Counted from the first letter of the stretch, positions 1 to 12,697 are shown. The stretch is DNA of 64,000 nt from Planctomyces sp. SH-PL14 (GCF_001610835.1 NZ_CP011270.1:5784001-5848000), one strand, 5' to 3'. Made by a program: numbers and translations. Notes: generated from the sequence alone by a model not told the origin.

Positions 1-70
1 GAGAGGGCCTCCGGCGGGCAAGGGGGATTCTCCCCCTTGCATCCCCTGACCAGGGTGCCCCTGGACCCGG
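1..70 (+). repeat. Hairpin-rich repeat, copy A (right arm only)
   Basis: This is the right-hand end of the 315-330 bp repeat seen in full at 4968-5290, cut by the window edge. It holds the hairpin aaggggg-attct-cccccctt-type stem and the terminal ccagggtgcccctgg hairpin ending in ggacccgg. Its end lies 40 bp beyond the stop codon of the kinase gene that reads towards it. Confidence 0.85.
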
Positions 71-110
71 TGAGGGATGGGGTGAGCAGCATCAATCCTT
101 CCAGCCACCA

Positions 111-1964
<1,854 letters not shown>

Positions 1965-2037
1965 GAAGGGCTCCGGAAGCGGGGGTATCGTTCCCTTCAG
2001 TTTAGGGGGTGGGCGAAGCGAACCGAAGCTCGAACCG

Positions 2038-2369
2038 CGTCCATGCCGGCGCGACTCGATCGCGCAGACCCAATGTGCCAAGGCGAGCCGGGGTCAAGGG
2101 GGCAACCCCTTGCCGCCGGAGGCACTCCTGTGAGGAACCGTGGTACACAACGGACGACCGTTTTGTGGAACCGGCGCTGAGAACTCCCTCACGCGATGCC
2201 GCTGGGTCTGCAATTCTCAAGAGGTGATAAGGGGGCATCCGGCACCGTGTCCGCGCTTGGACACGGCCTCCTTCAGACAACTCTCGACGGCCAGGCCTCC
2301 GGCGGGCAAAGGGCCAAGAAAACAACACAGGCCCCTCTGCACTCCCCACCAGAGTGCCCCTGGACCCGG
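2038..2369 (+). repeat. Hairpin-rich repeat, copy B (full length)
   Basis: Near-full copy of the repeat family. Left end reads gtccatgccggc, right end ggacccgg. The right-arm stem has a much enlarged loop (aagaaaacaacaca) while the flanking GGCC pairing is kept. The right end lies 3 bp from the stop codon of the lipoprotein gene at 2373. Confidence 0.88.
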
Positions 2370-2372
2370 TGA

Positions 2373-2678
2373 TCACGATGCCGACTTGGCCCGCTTCTCC
2401 AACTGCTTCACCAGATCGGCCGCCGCCTTCTTCACCTCCGCCGGCGTCAGCCGCGAAAAACTCTGCACCGCCACCGCCTGGTCCATCAGACCCTTCTCCT
2501 CCAGCCCCGCGGTCAGGCTGTTGAGCTTCCCCTCAAACTCCCCCGTCCTGGCAATGTCCTTCAGCGTCGGGATCAACTGGTCAGCCGCAACAGGGACCAG
2601 CGTCGAGACCGGCTCGGGAGGCTTGGAGCATCCGGTACACAGAACCAGAACGAACAGGAGAACGAGTGAGAACTTCAT
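2373..2678 (-). CDS. Small predicted lipoprotein, function unknown
   Basis: 101 residues. A short signal peptide ends in the lipobox LCTGC (cysteine 17), so the protein is probably exported and lipid-anchored. The mature part is mostly helical, with a C-terminal stretch rich in Lys, Ala and Glu. I do not recognise a family. It stands alone between the kinase and the DUF1559 pair, and its stop codon nearly touches repeat copy B. No good ribosome binding site is visible, but the signal peptide fits the ATG chosen. Confidence 0.75.
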   Translation of the reverse strand: MKFSLVLLFVLVLCTGCSKPPEPVSTLVPVAADQLIPTLKDIARTGEFEGKLNSLTAGLEEKGLMDQAVAVQSFSRLTPAEVKKAAADLVKQLEKRAKSAS

Positions 2679-2799
2679 GGCGAATCACGAACCTGGAAAC
2701 GATGAACGAAGACGAAACGGAGACAATGAACCGTGAGGAAAGAACGAGACCCGGGGGACGGCCGACACAGACCGTCCCCCTTCGTTGCGGACGCACCGC

Positions 2800-3717
2800 T
2801 CAGAACTCCTTGACCGGCTTCCCATCGGCGATGCCGCCGAGGTACGAATACGTGTTGAGGTCGATCTCGTTCGCCAGGAAGTGGACCGAGCCGTCGACCA
2901 GCAGGAAGTGGGCCCCGCCCGTGTGGGCGCTGCTGAAGTTCCAGTGACCCTCCGGCCAGTTGATTCCGTAGTACGGGTTCGTCGCCATCACGGCGTTCTG
3001 CGTGTAGTACCAGCCGTCCGAAGGATTCCCCGCCCAGATCGTGGCGTACTTCTCACCCAGCGAACCCCGCTCGCCGACGAGCGCCACGTTGCTCAGGCCG
3101 TCGGTGATCGTCTGGAACGAGACGCGGGAGTTGTCGTACATCGGCCCGGTCGGCAGGCTCCCGGCGGCGTTCCGCCGGTAGGTGCTGCCGCCGTTGGCCG
3201 TGTAGTTCGACTTGGCGTAGTTCGAGACGTTGGCGTTGATCGCCCCCATCGGGTTCGGGTCGGTCGGGCAGAGGAACGTCGCGATGGTGGTCTTGGCATA
3301 CGGAGCCGGGACCGTCGCGCTCGCCGTCGTCATCGCGGCGACGGTCGTCCAGTTCTGGTTGAAGGCCCCCGAGCCGGCGATCTGGTTGTACAGGTTCATC
3401 TGGTCGAGATGCGGGAGCAGGAACGTCCCCCAGCCGAGCAGGTTCAGGTTCCTGTCGTTCGCGGAAGGGCTCTCGGACGACATCGGGTCGCTGTCGAGAT
3501 AGCACGGCGGGAGGACGAGGTGCGTCTCGTGGTAGCTGTGGAACGCGATGCCGATCTGCTTGAGGTTGTTCCGGCAGGTGCTGCGGCGGGCCGCCTCCCG
3601 CGCCTGCTGGACGGCCGGGAGCAGGAGGGCGACGAGCACCGCGATGATCGCAATGACCACCAGCAACTCAATGAGGGTGAAGCCCCGGCGGGGGGAACGA
3701 CGACGCGATGGGATCAT
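2800..3717 (-). CDS. DUF1559 family prepilin-like protein (1)
   Basis: About 305 residues. The N-terminus has the type IV pilin-like signature [20 protein letters not shown] followed by the family motif [14 protein letters not shown]. The C-terminus has the usual glycine-rich DGSVHF segment and ends KPVKEF. DUF1559 proteins are greatly expanded in planctomycetes. They are predicted to be processed like pseudopilins and exported, with role unknown. The start at 3717 places only a dozen residues before the prepilin motif; the open frame continues upstream but that extension is low-complexity. The next gene upstream (ending at 3882) is a close paralogue. Confidence 0.93.
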   Translation of the reverse strand: MIPSRRRSPRRGFTLIELLVVIAIIAVLVALLLPAVQQAREAARRSTCRNNLKQIGIAFHSYHETHLVLPPCYLDSDPMSSESPSANDRNLNLLGWGTFLLPHLDQMNLYNQIAGSGAFNQNWTTVAAMTTASATVPAPYAKTTIATFLCPTDPNPMGAINANVSNYAKSNYTANGGSTYRRNAAGSLPTGPMYDNSRVSFQTITDGLSNVALVGERGSLGEKYATIWAGNPSDGWYYTQNAVMATNPYYGINWPEGHWNFSSAHTGGAHFLLVDGSVHFLANEIDLNTYSYLGGIADGKPVKEF

Positions 3718-3881
3718 GAGGGCAAAACCTTTGAAAGAATGAATCAGGCCGCCCGGCTCCGGCGGGGGGAGCGGGCGGATGGGGGCGGGCGGACGGGAGC
3801 GGGCGGGCCGGTGGGCCGATCTGCGGCCAGAGGGGAAACGGAGGAGGGCGGGAGGGGAGGCCCCGCGTTCGGGAGAGCCGC

Positions 3882-4772
3882 TTAGAACTCTTTCACGATG
3901 GCGCCGTCCTTGATGGCCCCCAGGTAGCCGCACGTCCGGCGGTCGAGGTCGTTCGAGAGGAAGTGGACGGAGCCGTCGCCGAAGACGAACTGCACCCCGC
4001 CGAAGTGCGGGCTGCTGAAGTTCCACGCGCCCCCCTTGTTGAGGGCGTAGTACTCGCTGGAGTCCATGATCGCGTTCTGGGTGTAGTAGGCGGCGTCGGT
4101 CGGGTTCCCGACCCAGATCGTCGCGTTCCGCGAGCCGACGGAGCACCGCTCGCCGATGATGGCGACGTTGCTGAGGCCGTCCGTGATGACCGGGAACGAC
4201 GTCATCGAGTTGTCGTACATCGCGCCGGTCGGCAGCGTCCCCGAGGCATCGCGGCGGTAGCTCCCGCCGCTGACCCCCGTGTAGTTCGACTTGGCGAAGT
4301 TCGAGACCTTCTGGTTGATCGCCCCGAGCGGATTGGGGTCGCTCGGGCAGAGGAACGTCGGCACGCCGACCCGGGCGTAGGGCACGGGGTTGGCGACGCT
4401 GGCCGTGGTCATGGCGGCCACGGTCGGCCACGACCGGTCGAACGCGCCGGAGGCCGAGATCTTGTCGAACAGCGCTCCCTGGTCGACGTAGGGGAGGAGG
4501 AATGTTCCCCAGCCGAGGAGGTTGCGGTTCTGGGTGTCGGCCAGCGGGTCGTTGTCGATGTAGCCTGGCGGGAGGACGTAGTTCGTCTCGTGGTAGTTGT
4601 GGAGCGCGATGCCGATCTGCTTGAGGTTGTTCGAGCAGACGCTCCGCCGCGCTGCTTCCCGCGCCTGCTGGACGGCGGGGAGCAGCATCGCCACCAGGAC
4701 GGCGATGATGGCGATGACGACGAGAAGCTCGATCAGCGTAAAGCCACGGCGGCGGAAAAGGGCGGGGTTCAT
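3882..4772 (-). CDS. DUF1559 family prepilin-like protein (2)
   Basis: About 296 residues. The prepilin motif ([20 protein letters not shown]) begins about ten residues after the chosen start MNPALFRRR, an ordinary leader length for the family. An ATG 18 bases upstream (4790) is an alternative. Much of the body closely resembles the gene at 2800-3717, for example [17 protein letters not shown] and DPNPLGAIN, and both end VKEF. The pair therefore looks like a tandem duplication. The separate starts and an intervening 164 bp suggest either two transcription units or a loose operon. Confidence 0.92.
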   Translation of the reverse strand: MNPALFRRRGFTLIELLVVIAIIAVLVAMLLPAVQQAREAARRSVCSNNLKQIGIALHNYHETNYVLPPGYIDNDPLADTQNRNLLGWGTFLLPYVDQGALFDKISASGAFDRSWPTVAAMTTASVANPVPYARVGVPTFLCPSDPNPLGAINQKVSNFAKSNYTGVSGGSYRRDASGTLPTGAMYDNSMTSFPVITDGLSNVAIIGERCSVGSRNATIWVGNPTDAAYYTQNAIMDSSEYYALNKGGAWNFSSPHFGGVQFVFGDGSVHFLSNDLDRRTCGYLGAIKDGAIVKEF

Positions 4773-4967
4773 TCGGCAGGACTCACACATCGGGGGGGGG
4801 GCAGGGCAGGGGGGAAGGCACGGCGCCGTCCCGCGCGGGGCGGGAGCGGACCACGCCGTGAGTGACACGCCGCCGGAGGCCGGGGATGGCCTCGGCGGAA
4901 TCTTCAGGTGACCCCGGGCGGGATCACGGAGTGCGGGGGGGAATACGGATCGCGCCGGCTCAAACCG

Positions 4968-5290
4968 CGTCCTTGCCGGCCCGGCTCGATAGCTCAAACC
5001 CAACGTGCGACGGCCGCTGGGGTCAAGGGGGCCTCGCCCCCTTGCCGCCGGAGGCACTTCCCTGAGGAACCATGGGACACAACGGATATCCCCTTTGTGG
5101 TCCCCGCGTTGAGGACTCCCTCAACCAATCACGCTGGCTTTGCAATCCCCGCGTCTCGGGTGAGGGGACATACGGCACGGTGTCCGCGTTTGGACACGCC
5201 CTCCTTCAGACATCTCTCGACGGTCAGCCTCCGGCGGGCAAGGGGGATTCTCCCCCTTGCATCCCCTGACCAGGGTGCCCCTGGACCCGG
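4968..5290 (+). repeat. Hairpin-rich repeat, copy C (full length)
   Basis: Reference copy for the family, 323 bp. Left end gtccttgccggc, right end ggacccgg. It contains the left-arm hairpin caagggggc-ctc-gcccccttg, a gggaca/tatccc stem, gtgtcc-gcgttt-ggacac, the right-arm hairpin aaggggg-attct-ccccctt, and the terminal ccagggtgcccctgg hairpin. The cores ccgccggaggc (left) and gcctccggcgg (right) are inverted repeats of each other. It ends 31 bp from the stop codon of the PHP-like gene. Confidence 0.9.
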
Positions 5291-5321
5291 TTCTTGGGGC
5301 GGCGATGTTCGCAGCACTCGT

Positions 5322-6584
5322 TCAGATGAGATGCATCGGCTGAGAAAAGAGGCGATCCTTCCCATCGATCTGATCCGCTTCGACCCGCAGATACCGATGC
5401 CGGTCCATCTCGCCCCGGGCATAGTGCCATTCGAGACGCCGACCCGACTCCTCCGCGACCTTCCCCGCCGCCGACACGACGCGGATCCGGCACGGCTCGC
5501 TCGTCTCGATCGTCAGCATCTCTTCCCGCAGGCGAACCGCATCGAAGCGGACCTTCCCCTCCAGGACACAGTAGAACCGTCCGTCCCGATACGCCTTCAG
5601 GCACGCATGCGGCAACTCGGCCGCGGGGACATTGGGATCGATCAGCAGGACGTTGTAGCCCAGGAACCCCGGATCGGTGCTCTGCACATGATCCGAGACG
5701 GAGAATCCATAACACCGCCGGCCGGTGGCGAGCACCTGGTCCCACATCTCCAGGGCCCAGCCTTTGCCATTGAGCTGCTCGCAGGTGTGGTTCCAGATCT
5801 CGAGACCAAGGACCCGCGGGTCATGGTCCAGCATCGCCAGGACGCTCTCGAGCTTCTGACCGCTCCAGACCGGATGGTTGATCGTGATCCCGCCGCCGTC
5901 CGGATAGACCAGCCGGCCAAGGATCCGGTCGAACGCTTCCTTCCAGGGAATGCCGAGTCCAAGGAGATAACCGTGGTCCGCCAGCTTGTGCTTGCTGCGG
6001 ACGTCAAAGTTGCCGCTGGCGAAGGTCGATCCGACGCTGTTGAAGTGACCGGACTGATCGGTCGTCGAATGATGCTCCGCGTTCGGGCAGATGATCACGT
6101 CGTCGGGAATCGCGTGAAAGATCGGCCCTCCCACCTGGAACGGCATCTTCTCCCGCAGCTCCGGCGGCAGCGTCTCCGCCCAGCCGGTCGACGGATCGGC
6201 GAGGATCTCGTTCCAGCGGAACGTCTCCTCGACATACCCTTTCCCCTTGATCGTGCAGAAGGGCTGCTCGACGAAGAACTGCCGCTCCCGCTCCTCGCGG
6301 GTGCACGGGGCGGAGGGGTAATAGTTCGAGATCGCCAGGTGCCGCATCCCCCGGCGGTACATGATCTCCAGCTCCCGCTGCGAACGGCAGTGGATGTGGG
6401 TCCCCGAGCCGACGTGCTTCGCCGCCGACCAGTCGAGGCCCTGATAGGGATCGGCAACCGCCTCCCGCGGCCCCGGCTCCGATCCGGACCAGCCGGTGCC
6501 GGCCGTCAGCAGCTGCGTCGCGCCGAGTGCCAGGACTTCCAGGGCCTGCCGCCTGCCGAACGCGCTCTCCTGACGACCAGACAT
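5322..6584 (-). CDS. PHP-like metal-dependent hydrolase, predicted exported
   Basis: About 420 residues. The N-terminus carries a twin-arginine-like leader (FGRRQALEVLALGATQLL). The mature part has the scattered His/Asp motifs expected of a PHP phosphoesterase-like fold: THIHC near the start of the domain, then NAEHHS, INHPVW and SVSDH. This suggests a metal-dependent phosphoesterase or related hydrolase outside the cytoplasm, with substrate unknown. The start at 6584 is preceded by AGGA at suitable spacing; an in-frame ATG 54 bases upstream would place extra residues before the leader. It is not obviously in an operon. Confidence 0.72.
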   Translation of the reverse strand: MSGRQESAFGRRQALEVLALGATQLLTAGTGWSGSEPGPREAVADPYQGLDWSAAKHVGSGTHIHCRSQRELEIMYRRGMRHLAISNYYPSAPCTREERERQFFVEQPFCTIKGKGYVEETFRWNEILADPSTGWAETLPPELREKMPFQVGGPIFHAIPDDVIICPNAEHHSTTDQSGHFNSVGSTFASGNFDVRSKHKLADHGYLLGLGIPWKEAFDRILGRLVYPDGGGITINHPVWSGQKLESVLAMLDHDPRVLGLEIWNHTCEQLNGKGWALEMWDQVLATGRRCYGFSVSDHVQSTDPGFLGYNVLLIDPNVPAAELPHACLKAYRDGRFYCVLEGKVRFDAVRLREEMLTIETSEPCRIRVVSAAGKVAEESGRRLEWHYARGEMDRHRYLRVEADQIDGKDRLFSQPMHLI

Positions 6585-7299
6585 ACTTTGTTCCTGAGAC
6601 CAGTCGCTGCCGGCATCCACCGAAGACGGACGACGCACACATCACTCGCAGCGGCTAAGAACGAACTGGAGGGAACATAAGGGGCCGATATGAAGAACGA
6701 TCGAAGGAACGGCGAAACATTTCAGAGGGTCGATGGAATGTCGCTGATCGTGGCGGAGATTAAGCAACCCGGTCGACTAACTATGATGAGATCGACGTCG
6801 CGCTCATAGAAATACATATCGTTGTGGCGAGTGATGATGAATTTCGATCTCAGGACCGCGTCGCCCCTCATCGTGTCTTGAGAAATGGCCGCGTCGCAGT
6901 CATCGGCCTCGGACACCGCCGCAGGCAATTCGGGGCAAGGCGAGATGGAATGTCTGTCTCTCGCCGGGGTCCGCAAGTCAGAGGACCACGTCGCCGTTCG
7001 GGGATGATAAAGAGGAGTGCCAACTCCGCAGGAGAGCGGAGAGGGTGACGTGCCTGTTGCTGTATAACAACAGGCACGAAAGAGTTCGTCGTCCATCCCG
7101 ACTTCTTTGCCGAACAAGTAATAAGAGAATCGAATCGGTCGGCGAAGTATAGAGTCGCCGCGCACAATCTAAGCGGGGTTAAAGAAGGAACGTGCAAGTG
7201 TGAAATCCGCGATCGAGGCCGGTGACCTGACGCAGCCTCGTCGTCGATTCGCGCGCGACCGCCGCCCCGCCACGACATCCACCCTCGACCCCGTTGCGG
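6585..7299. other. Long intergenic stretch without a convincing gene
   Basis: About 715 bp that look less GC-rich than the flanks, with only short open frames. A minus-strand frame (6722-7165) ends with DAAIS...GDAVLRSKFIITRHND...DVDLII. This faintly resembles the C-terminal half of a PIN-type toxin (acidic residue, then TRND-like motif), but the N-terminal half does not fit. It could be gene debris; I do not call a gene. Confidence 0.4.
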
Positions 7300-7743
7300 T
7301 CAGCTCTTCAGGTCGAACTGAATCGCCGAGTTGCCGTCCTTCGAGATCTCGACCTTCAGGCCCGACTGCCCCGGATTTCCGTACTTCTCCGGAATCAGCG
7401 ACTTCTGAAGCACCGGCCGTCCGTTCGCGTCCTCGCCCGTCGCGGAGTTGTCCATCTTCATGATGGTCACCGAGTAAGCCCCCGGCACCGCACCCCCCTC
7501 CGGCGGGAAGGCCTTCAGCTCGAACTTCCCCTCGGCGTCCGTCAGGGCCGACGCGCCGATCCCATCCTTCTCGCCCGGCTGAATCACCACGATCGCCCCC
7601 GCGAGCGGCTGGTCCTTGTAGGTCACTACCCCCTTCGCCGGGACCGTCGCCGGCCGGTTCGACTTCCATTGAGTGTCGCCACCCCCGCAACCGGAAACGA
7701 TCGCGACAGCGGCCAGCGAGAGGAACAGGGAAACGCGCTTCAT
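7300..7743 (-). CDS. Carboxypeptidase-regulatory-like (transthyretin-like) lipoprotein
   Basis: 147 residues. The signal peptide ends at a lipobox (IVSGCGGG, cysteine 19). The mature domain has the beta-sandwich signature of small planctomycete lipoproteins: VPAKGVVTYKDQPLAGAIVVI, then a TDAEGKFEL turn. Such proteins very often follow a DUF1559 gene, as here: the DUF1559 gene ending at 7939 is upstream on the same strand with a gap of 195 bp. It is probably anchored to a membrane facing the periplasm; function unknown. Confidence 0.85.
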   Translation of the reverse strand: MKRVSLFLSLAAVAIVSGCGGGDTQWKSNRPATVPAKGVVTYKDQPLAGAIVVIQPGEKDGIGASALTDAEGKFELKAFPPEGGAVPGAYSVTIMKMDNSATGEDANGRPVLQKSLIPEKYGNPGQSGLKVEISKDGNSAIQFDLKS

Positions 7744-7938
7744 GGAATGACTCTGCCGATCCGGCCGTGCTGAAGAACCAAGAGACCTGCTGTCCGCACC
7801 GACCCCGTCCCGCCTCCCGGCATCATCAATCGCCGGAGAGGACCGCCCAACGGAAACGGCGGAAACAGCACCACGCTCAACGCCGCGGCCCGCTCTCACG
7901 AGCCGGTCGCGGCGTCACACCAGAGAGATTGCCCCGCC

Positions 7939-9000
<1,062 letters not shown>

Positions 9001-9259
9001 GAACAGGACTCCGTGGCCAACGGCGGGATTCGCGACGGATGGATCCGGACCGCGAGTGGTTCCGTGGGGCGAGTTCTTTGCCAGAGGCAGGTGGGGGAGA
9101 GCCGCACCGGTCCTTCCGGATGGGAGGGGGACCTGGCGGCACCGGTGTATGTCGCGGGGACGCGCACGGCGTTACATGCAAATTCCCGCATTCACACAAA
9201 GTTCACCGTGCGCCCAGCTCCGTTGATGTCAGCGCGTCCACGGCGGCAGTCCTGGCACG

Positions 9260-9322
9260 GCCAGGGGGCCTGTGTTGTGATTGCTGGCCCCCTGCCCGCC
9301 GGCAGCCGTCCCGTCGAGGACC
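9260..9322 (-). repeat. Fragment of hairpin-rich repeat (copy D)
   Basis: A short piece resembling the right arm in reverse orientation: a ggggcc stem with its partner ggcccc around a 15-base loop, followed by ctgcccgccgg and ccgtcgagga. It lies between the RNA ligase stop and the DUF1559 start. The similarity is partial. Confidence 0.5.
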
Positions 9323-9359
9323 CTCGAACGCAGTCCGCACCCAACCCCTGCAGGACATC

Positions 9360-10421
9360 CTACTCGTCGTACTTGAGCAGGAACCTGGGGTTGATGACCT
9401 TGAAGCTCAGCCGCCCGCCGATCTCCTCGTCGTACTCCTCCGCGAGCGGGCGAAGCACGATCCCCTCCCGCTGAACCTGCGGATGGAGTGTGCTGGTCCC
9501 TTCGGACAGGGCAACGAGCTGATCGACGGTGTGATCCAGGACGATCGTCCCGAGCTGAGGGACGGACTCCAGGCCGATCTCGGCCAGCACCGCCACCTTG
9601 GCGGGCTGGTCGACCAGCCGGTAGGCGTCGACGTTCAGGACGCTGAACACCCGGAGCGTCACCTCTTTCAGGGCGTACTTGTTCTTCTGGATCCCGGGGC
9701 CGATGACCTCCGCCTGAATCGCGAGATCGAAGCCGAGCCGTTCGCGGGCCGTCCGCAGCTTCTCTTCGAGACGCAGGGCCTTGGCGACGCGGGCCAGCAC
9801 GTTCGACTCGTCGGCCTCGTCCATCCACAGGTTGCGGCTGCAGATGCCGAACTCCCCCTGCCGGAGGAAAGCGGTGAACGAAGATCCGTCCAGCTTCTCC
9901 GTCATGTAGAACGTCTTGCCGCGGTTCCGCATGAGGACCGATTCCAGAACCTGGACCCGGGTCTCATCGGTCTTCGGCAGGAATCCCGGGAACGGTCCCT
10001 TGATCCTGCCCCCCATGCCGACCGGAAGCGGAGGTTCCCATTTGAGGACTCCGAGGAGGTCGGTGACGTCGGTCCCCTCTTCGATGGGAGCATCGACTGG
10101 CAGGATCGAGAGCGGAAAGCAGATCCCTTGCGAGACCTGTCCGCGGAGCCGGACCGTCTTGATGCGGAAGCCGGCGGGAAGCGTCACGGTCCCGCCGGCT
10201 TCCGTCTGGGCCGCCTTGTAGCTGTTCCCGCGGAGGAACTCGAATTCCGGCCGCTCGGGCAGGAGCGAGTCGATCTCGCAGTAGACGATCCTGTCGCCGG
10301 GCTTGTGTTCCCCCTTCTTGGCGACGACCCACCAGCCGAGGACGCGGATTTTCTCGATGGCGTCGGCGCCCGGAATGGGCTCAACCCCGTTGACGATCTG
10401 AATACTGGCCAGCTTTCGCAT
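9360..10421 (-). CDS. RNA ligase, Rnl5/DraRnl-like, with N-terminal OB-type domain
   Basis: 353 residues. The covalent nucleotidyltransferase motif I is TEKLDGSS, with the adenylated lysine near residue 176. Further motifs are CSRN, the QAEVIGPG segment, EGIVLRP (motif IV) and SFKVINPRFLLKY (motif V). About 160 residues precede motif I and begin with a repeated-in-family segment (SIQIVNGVEPIPGADAI) expected of the OB-like N-terminal module in Deinococcus DR_B0094-type ligases. The predicted reaction is ATP-dependent sealing of nicked RNA. The start at 10421 has AAGGAG six bases upstream, better than the ATG 33 bases earlier. No HEN1/Pnkp-like partner is adjacent. Confidence 0.88.
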   Translation of the reverse strand: MRKLASIQIVNGVEPIPGADAIEKIRVLGWWVVAKKGEHKPGDRIVYCEIDSLLPERPEFEFLRGNSYKAAQTEAGGTVTLPAGFRIKTVRLRGQVSQGICFPLSILPVDAPIEEGTDVTDLLGVLKWEPPLPVGMGGRIKGPFPGFLPKTDETRVQVLESVLMRNRGKTFYMTEKLDGSSFTAFLRQGEFGICSRNLWMDEADESNVLARVAKALRLEEKLRTARERLGFDLAIQAEVIGPGIQKNKYALKEVTLRVFSVLNVDAYRLVDQPAKVAVLAEIGLESVPQLGTIVLDHTVDQLVALSEGTSTLHPQVQREGIVLRPLAEEYDEEIGGRLSFKVINPRFLLKYDE

Positions 10422-10679
10422 GATGGCTCCTTTCGTGCGATGGCGGATCGACACCGGTTCCGACGGTTGGGTTCAGGAGCGCCTGCTCCGACGAGCATGT
10501 CGCCGTTCCGCGCCTGCAGGTGGCGATATCCTTGAAGCGGCGAACGTCAGCCATGGAGCGTCGTCGTCCAAGCGGCTCGACGGCTTCAGGACAGGAACCA
10601 CACGATGGAACTCGGGCAGGGTTTCATGCCGCCGGCCGGCCCTCGTCGGGGTGAAGGGAGATGCTGGTGGCAACGCGTC

Positions 10680-11105
10680 TCAGATCGTCCCGGTCTGGAT
10701 CTGCTCGGCCCAGTCGGCGACGGCCCGATGAAACTCCTGCGACTCGAAGGACCGTTCAAACGCGGCATCGGCACGCCGACAGAGGGGCCGGATGACCCGG
10801 AGCTGTTCGAAGCCCTGGGCCTCCGGACGGTCACGCGGACCGAACGCGATTTCCAACTCCCGAATGCAGGCCTCCAGTTCCGTCGAGAGCGGCGCCAGCC
10901 CGCAACGGGTCAGGGCCGTGACGGTGCGGCGCCAGTCCGCGCCGCTGGGATTGCAGTACCAGTGGGCGATGCCGCCGCGCGCCAGCGCTTCCAGGATCTG
11001 AAGAGAGGAGAGCTGCAGGAGCCGCTCGTGTTCGTCGTCCGAACTGCTCTCCAGGCGTTCCAGCGCGCGGTCAATCGCTGTCGTGAATCGCTCTTCGTGG
11101 TCCAC
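10680..11105 (-). CDS. DUF4375 (DMP19-like) family protein
   Basis: 141 residues with a GTG start. The segment [24 protein letters not shown] resembles the core of the DMP19/DUF4375 family (a short hydrophobic/aromatic turn followed by an alpha-helical stretch scoring acidic residues). No signal peptide, so probably cytoplasmic. It lies 258 bp upstream of the RNA ligase gene on the same strand. A distant relative, as a lipoprotein, is at 50994-51566. Function is unknown. Confidence 0.65.
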   Translation of the reverse strand: MDHEERFTTAIDRALERLESSSDDEHERLLQLSSLQILEALARGGIAHWYCNPSGADWRRTVTALTRCGLAPLSTELEACIRELEIAFGPRDRPEAQGFEQLRVIRPLCRRADAAFERSFESQEFHRAVADWAEQIQTGTI

Positions 11106-11549
11106 CGTGATCGGTCTCCCGGCTGCGTAAGCGGTTTCCGGCCAAAGGTCAGCAGGGACAGTTTAGGAGACGCTGTGGAGAAGGTCCTTCGTCTTGGGAC
11201 TTCGCTCTTGTGGGGGTTGGAGCGCGGCCGGCACTCGACCCCGTTCCCAGATCAGTCGGGCGACCATCACGCATCGCGGGCCGGGATGCGATCAGAGCGC
11301 GATCGGAGCCCACCCATGGGGCGGAGAATCGACCGCACGGCTCCGGTGAAGGTTCAAAAAATGTCCACAGAGAATCTTCAGGATTCTGATTCGGGCACAG
11401 ATCTTCATTGTTGTTTCAGTTTTGAGGCGGGTGTAGTTTCCGAGGGAGGAGCTCTGCGGAAGTCGATGGTGACGTTCTGTCCGTCGGCCCCCGCAATCAT
11501 GTCCGGTCGCACATCAATCTGTTTTCACTGCCTTTTTGTGGAGGGGGTA
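11106..11549. other. Upstream region of DUF1559 gene (4)
   Basis: About 440 bp without a convincing gene, between divergent genes. It becomes noticeably A/T-richer after 11340 and contains the small inverted repeat agaatc-ttcag-gattct around 11372-11388, so it is the probable promoter/leader region of the plus-strand DUF1559 gene. No clear -35/-10 pair was assigned. Confidence 0.45.
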
Positions 11550-12548
11550 ATGAGGACGTCTGTGAGCCGCCGCGCGCGGGGCTTTACGTTGATTGAGCTT
11601 CTGGTGGTGATAGCGATCATCGCAGTGCTGGTGGCGATCCTGCTGCCGGCTGTGCAGCAGGCTCGGGAGGCCGCCCGGGCGAGCCAGTGCCGGAGCAATC
11701 TCAAGCAGATCGGCATCGCGCTCCACAATTACGAGTCCACGTTCGGGGTCTTCCCCCCCGGCGCCGTCATCGGGACGGGGGCCAACGGTGCCTCGACGCA
11801 CACGCAGCTTCTCCCGTACTTCGATCAGGCTGCCGCCTTCCATCTGTTCAACTTCAGCACCGACCTGAACGTGGCCGCGGTCAATCAGCTCCCGCGCGAG
11901 CAGAAACAGCCGCTCCTCAACTGCCCCTCGCAGTTCACGAGTCCCGCGTTCCTCCTCCCGGGGACGCAGTGCCCCAACGGCTGCGGAACGACGAACTACG
12001 TCCAGAGTCTCGGGAACAACGCCAACTACGCCACCGGGGACGGGCCCTTCGGCCGGAACGTCGGAGCCAAGATTTCGCACTTCACGGACGGCACGAGCAA
12101 CACGGCCGTCTTCGCGGAGATCGTGCTGGGACCCTCCTCCGGAACGGCCACCGGAGTGATTCCCGCCTCAAATGGAGAGTTCTACCGGGTCGCCACGAAT
12201 CTCCCGTTCGCGACCTGGGACGCCAGTCCCACCGGCGACACCATTGCCGTCCCCGAGTGCGACAATGCGGCGACGGCGGCGTACCTGTACCGCGGCAAAC
12301 AGTACTACCGCGGGAACGTCGTCTCGACGTTCTACTCCCACACGCTGACTCCCAACTCTCGCCGCCGCGACTGCATTCGCGGGACCGGCCTCGACCGGGG
12401 CCACCTGGCGTCGCGCAGCTATCACCCGGGGGGAAGCCAGTTCCTCCTTGGCGACGGCGCCGTGAAGTTCGCCAGCGAGAACATCGACGAGGCACTCTGG
12501 CGGGCGATCGGAAGCAAGGCGGGCGGCGAGCGGGTCGGCGAGTTCTGA
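11550..12548 (+). CDS. DUF1559 family prepilin-like protein (4)
   Basis: 332 residues. ATG 11550 follows a strong GGAGGGGG ribosome binding site. [10 protein letters not shown] leads into [20 protein letters not shown], then [16 protein letters not shown]. The C-terminal GDGAVKF motif and final GERVGEF match the family. The open frame extends far upstream (to 10605) but that part is antisense to the DUF4375 gene. A lipoprotein gene follows at 12698, repeating the DUF1559 + lipoprotein arrangement of 7300-9000. Confidence 0.93.
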   Translation: MRTSVSRRARGFTLIELLVVIAIIAVLVAILLPAVQQAREAARASQCRSNLKQIGIALHNYESTFGVFPPGAVIGTGANGASTHTQLLPYFDQAAAFHLFNFSTDLNVAAVNQLPREQKQPLLNCPSQFTSPAFLLPGTQCPNGCGTTNYVQSLGNNANYATGDGPFGRNVGAKISHFTDGTSNTAVFAEIVLGPSSGTATGVIPASNGEFYRVATNLPFATWDASPTGDTIAVPECDNAATAAYLYRGKQYYRGNVVSTFYSHTLTPNSRRRDCIRGTGLDRGHLASRSYHPGGSQFLLGDGAVKFASENIDEALWRAIGSKAGGERVGEF

Positions 12549-12697
12549 CCGACCGGCGCGTCGTTCCGACCGGGATCCGGCCCTCCCTCGCAAGGAAGCG
12601 CCGTCCTCCGGTGTTCTTGTTCTCTCGAAGGGTGCCGTGTTCTCGAACGGGTGTTCGCGGTCGAACGCCCCTGGCCGAAAGAGGCAGCGACGAAGCT

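Noticed and set aside
2002-2376. Open frames across repeat copy B
   Set aside because: All frames run through the hairpin repeat; the same peptides appear at other copies, so they are translations of the repeat.
4908-6680. Plus-strand open frame running through repeat C and the PHP-like gene
   Set aside because: It crosses the repeat and is antisense to a gene with a signal peptide, ribosome binding site and His motifs.
6722-7165. Frame with a PIN-like C-terminal pattern
   Set aside because: Only the final third resembles a PIN domain, the first acidic residues are absent, and no antitoxin is next to it.
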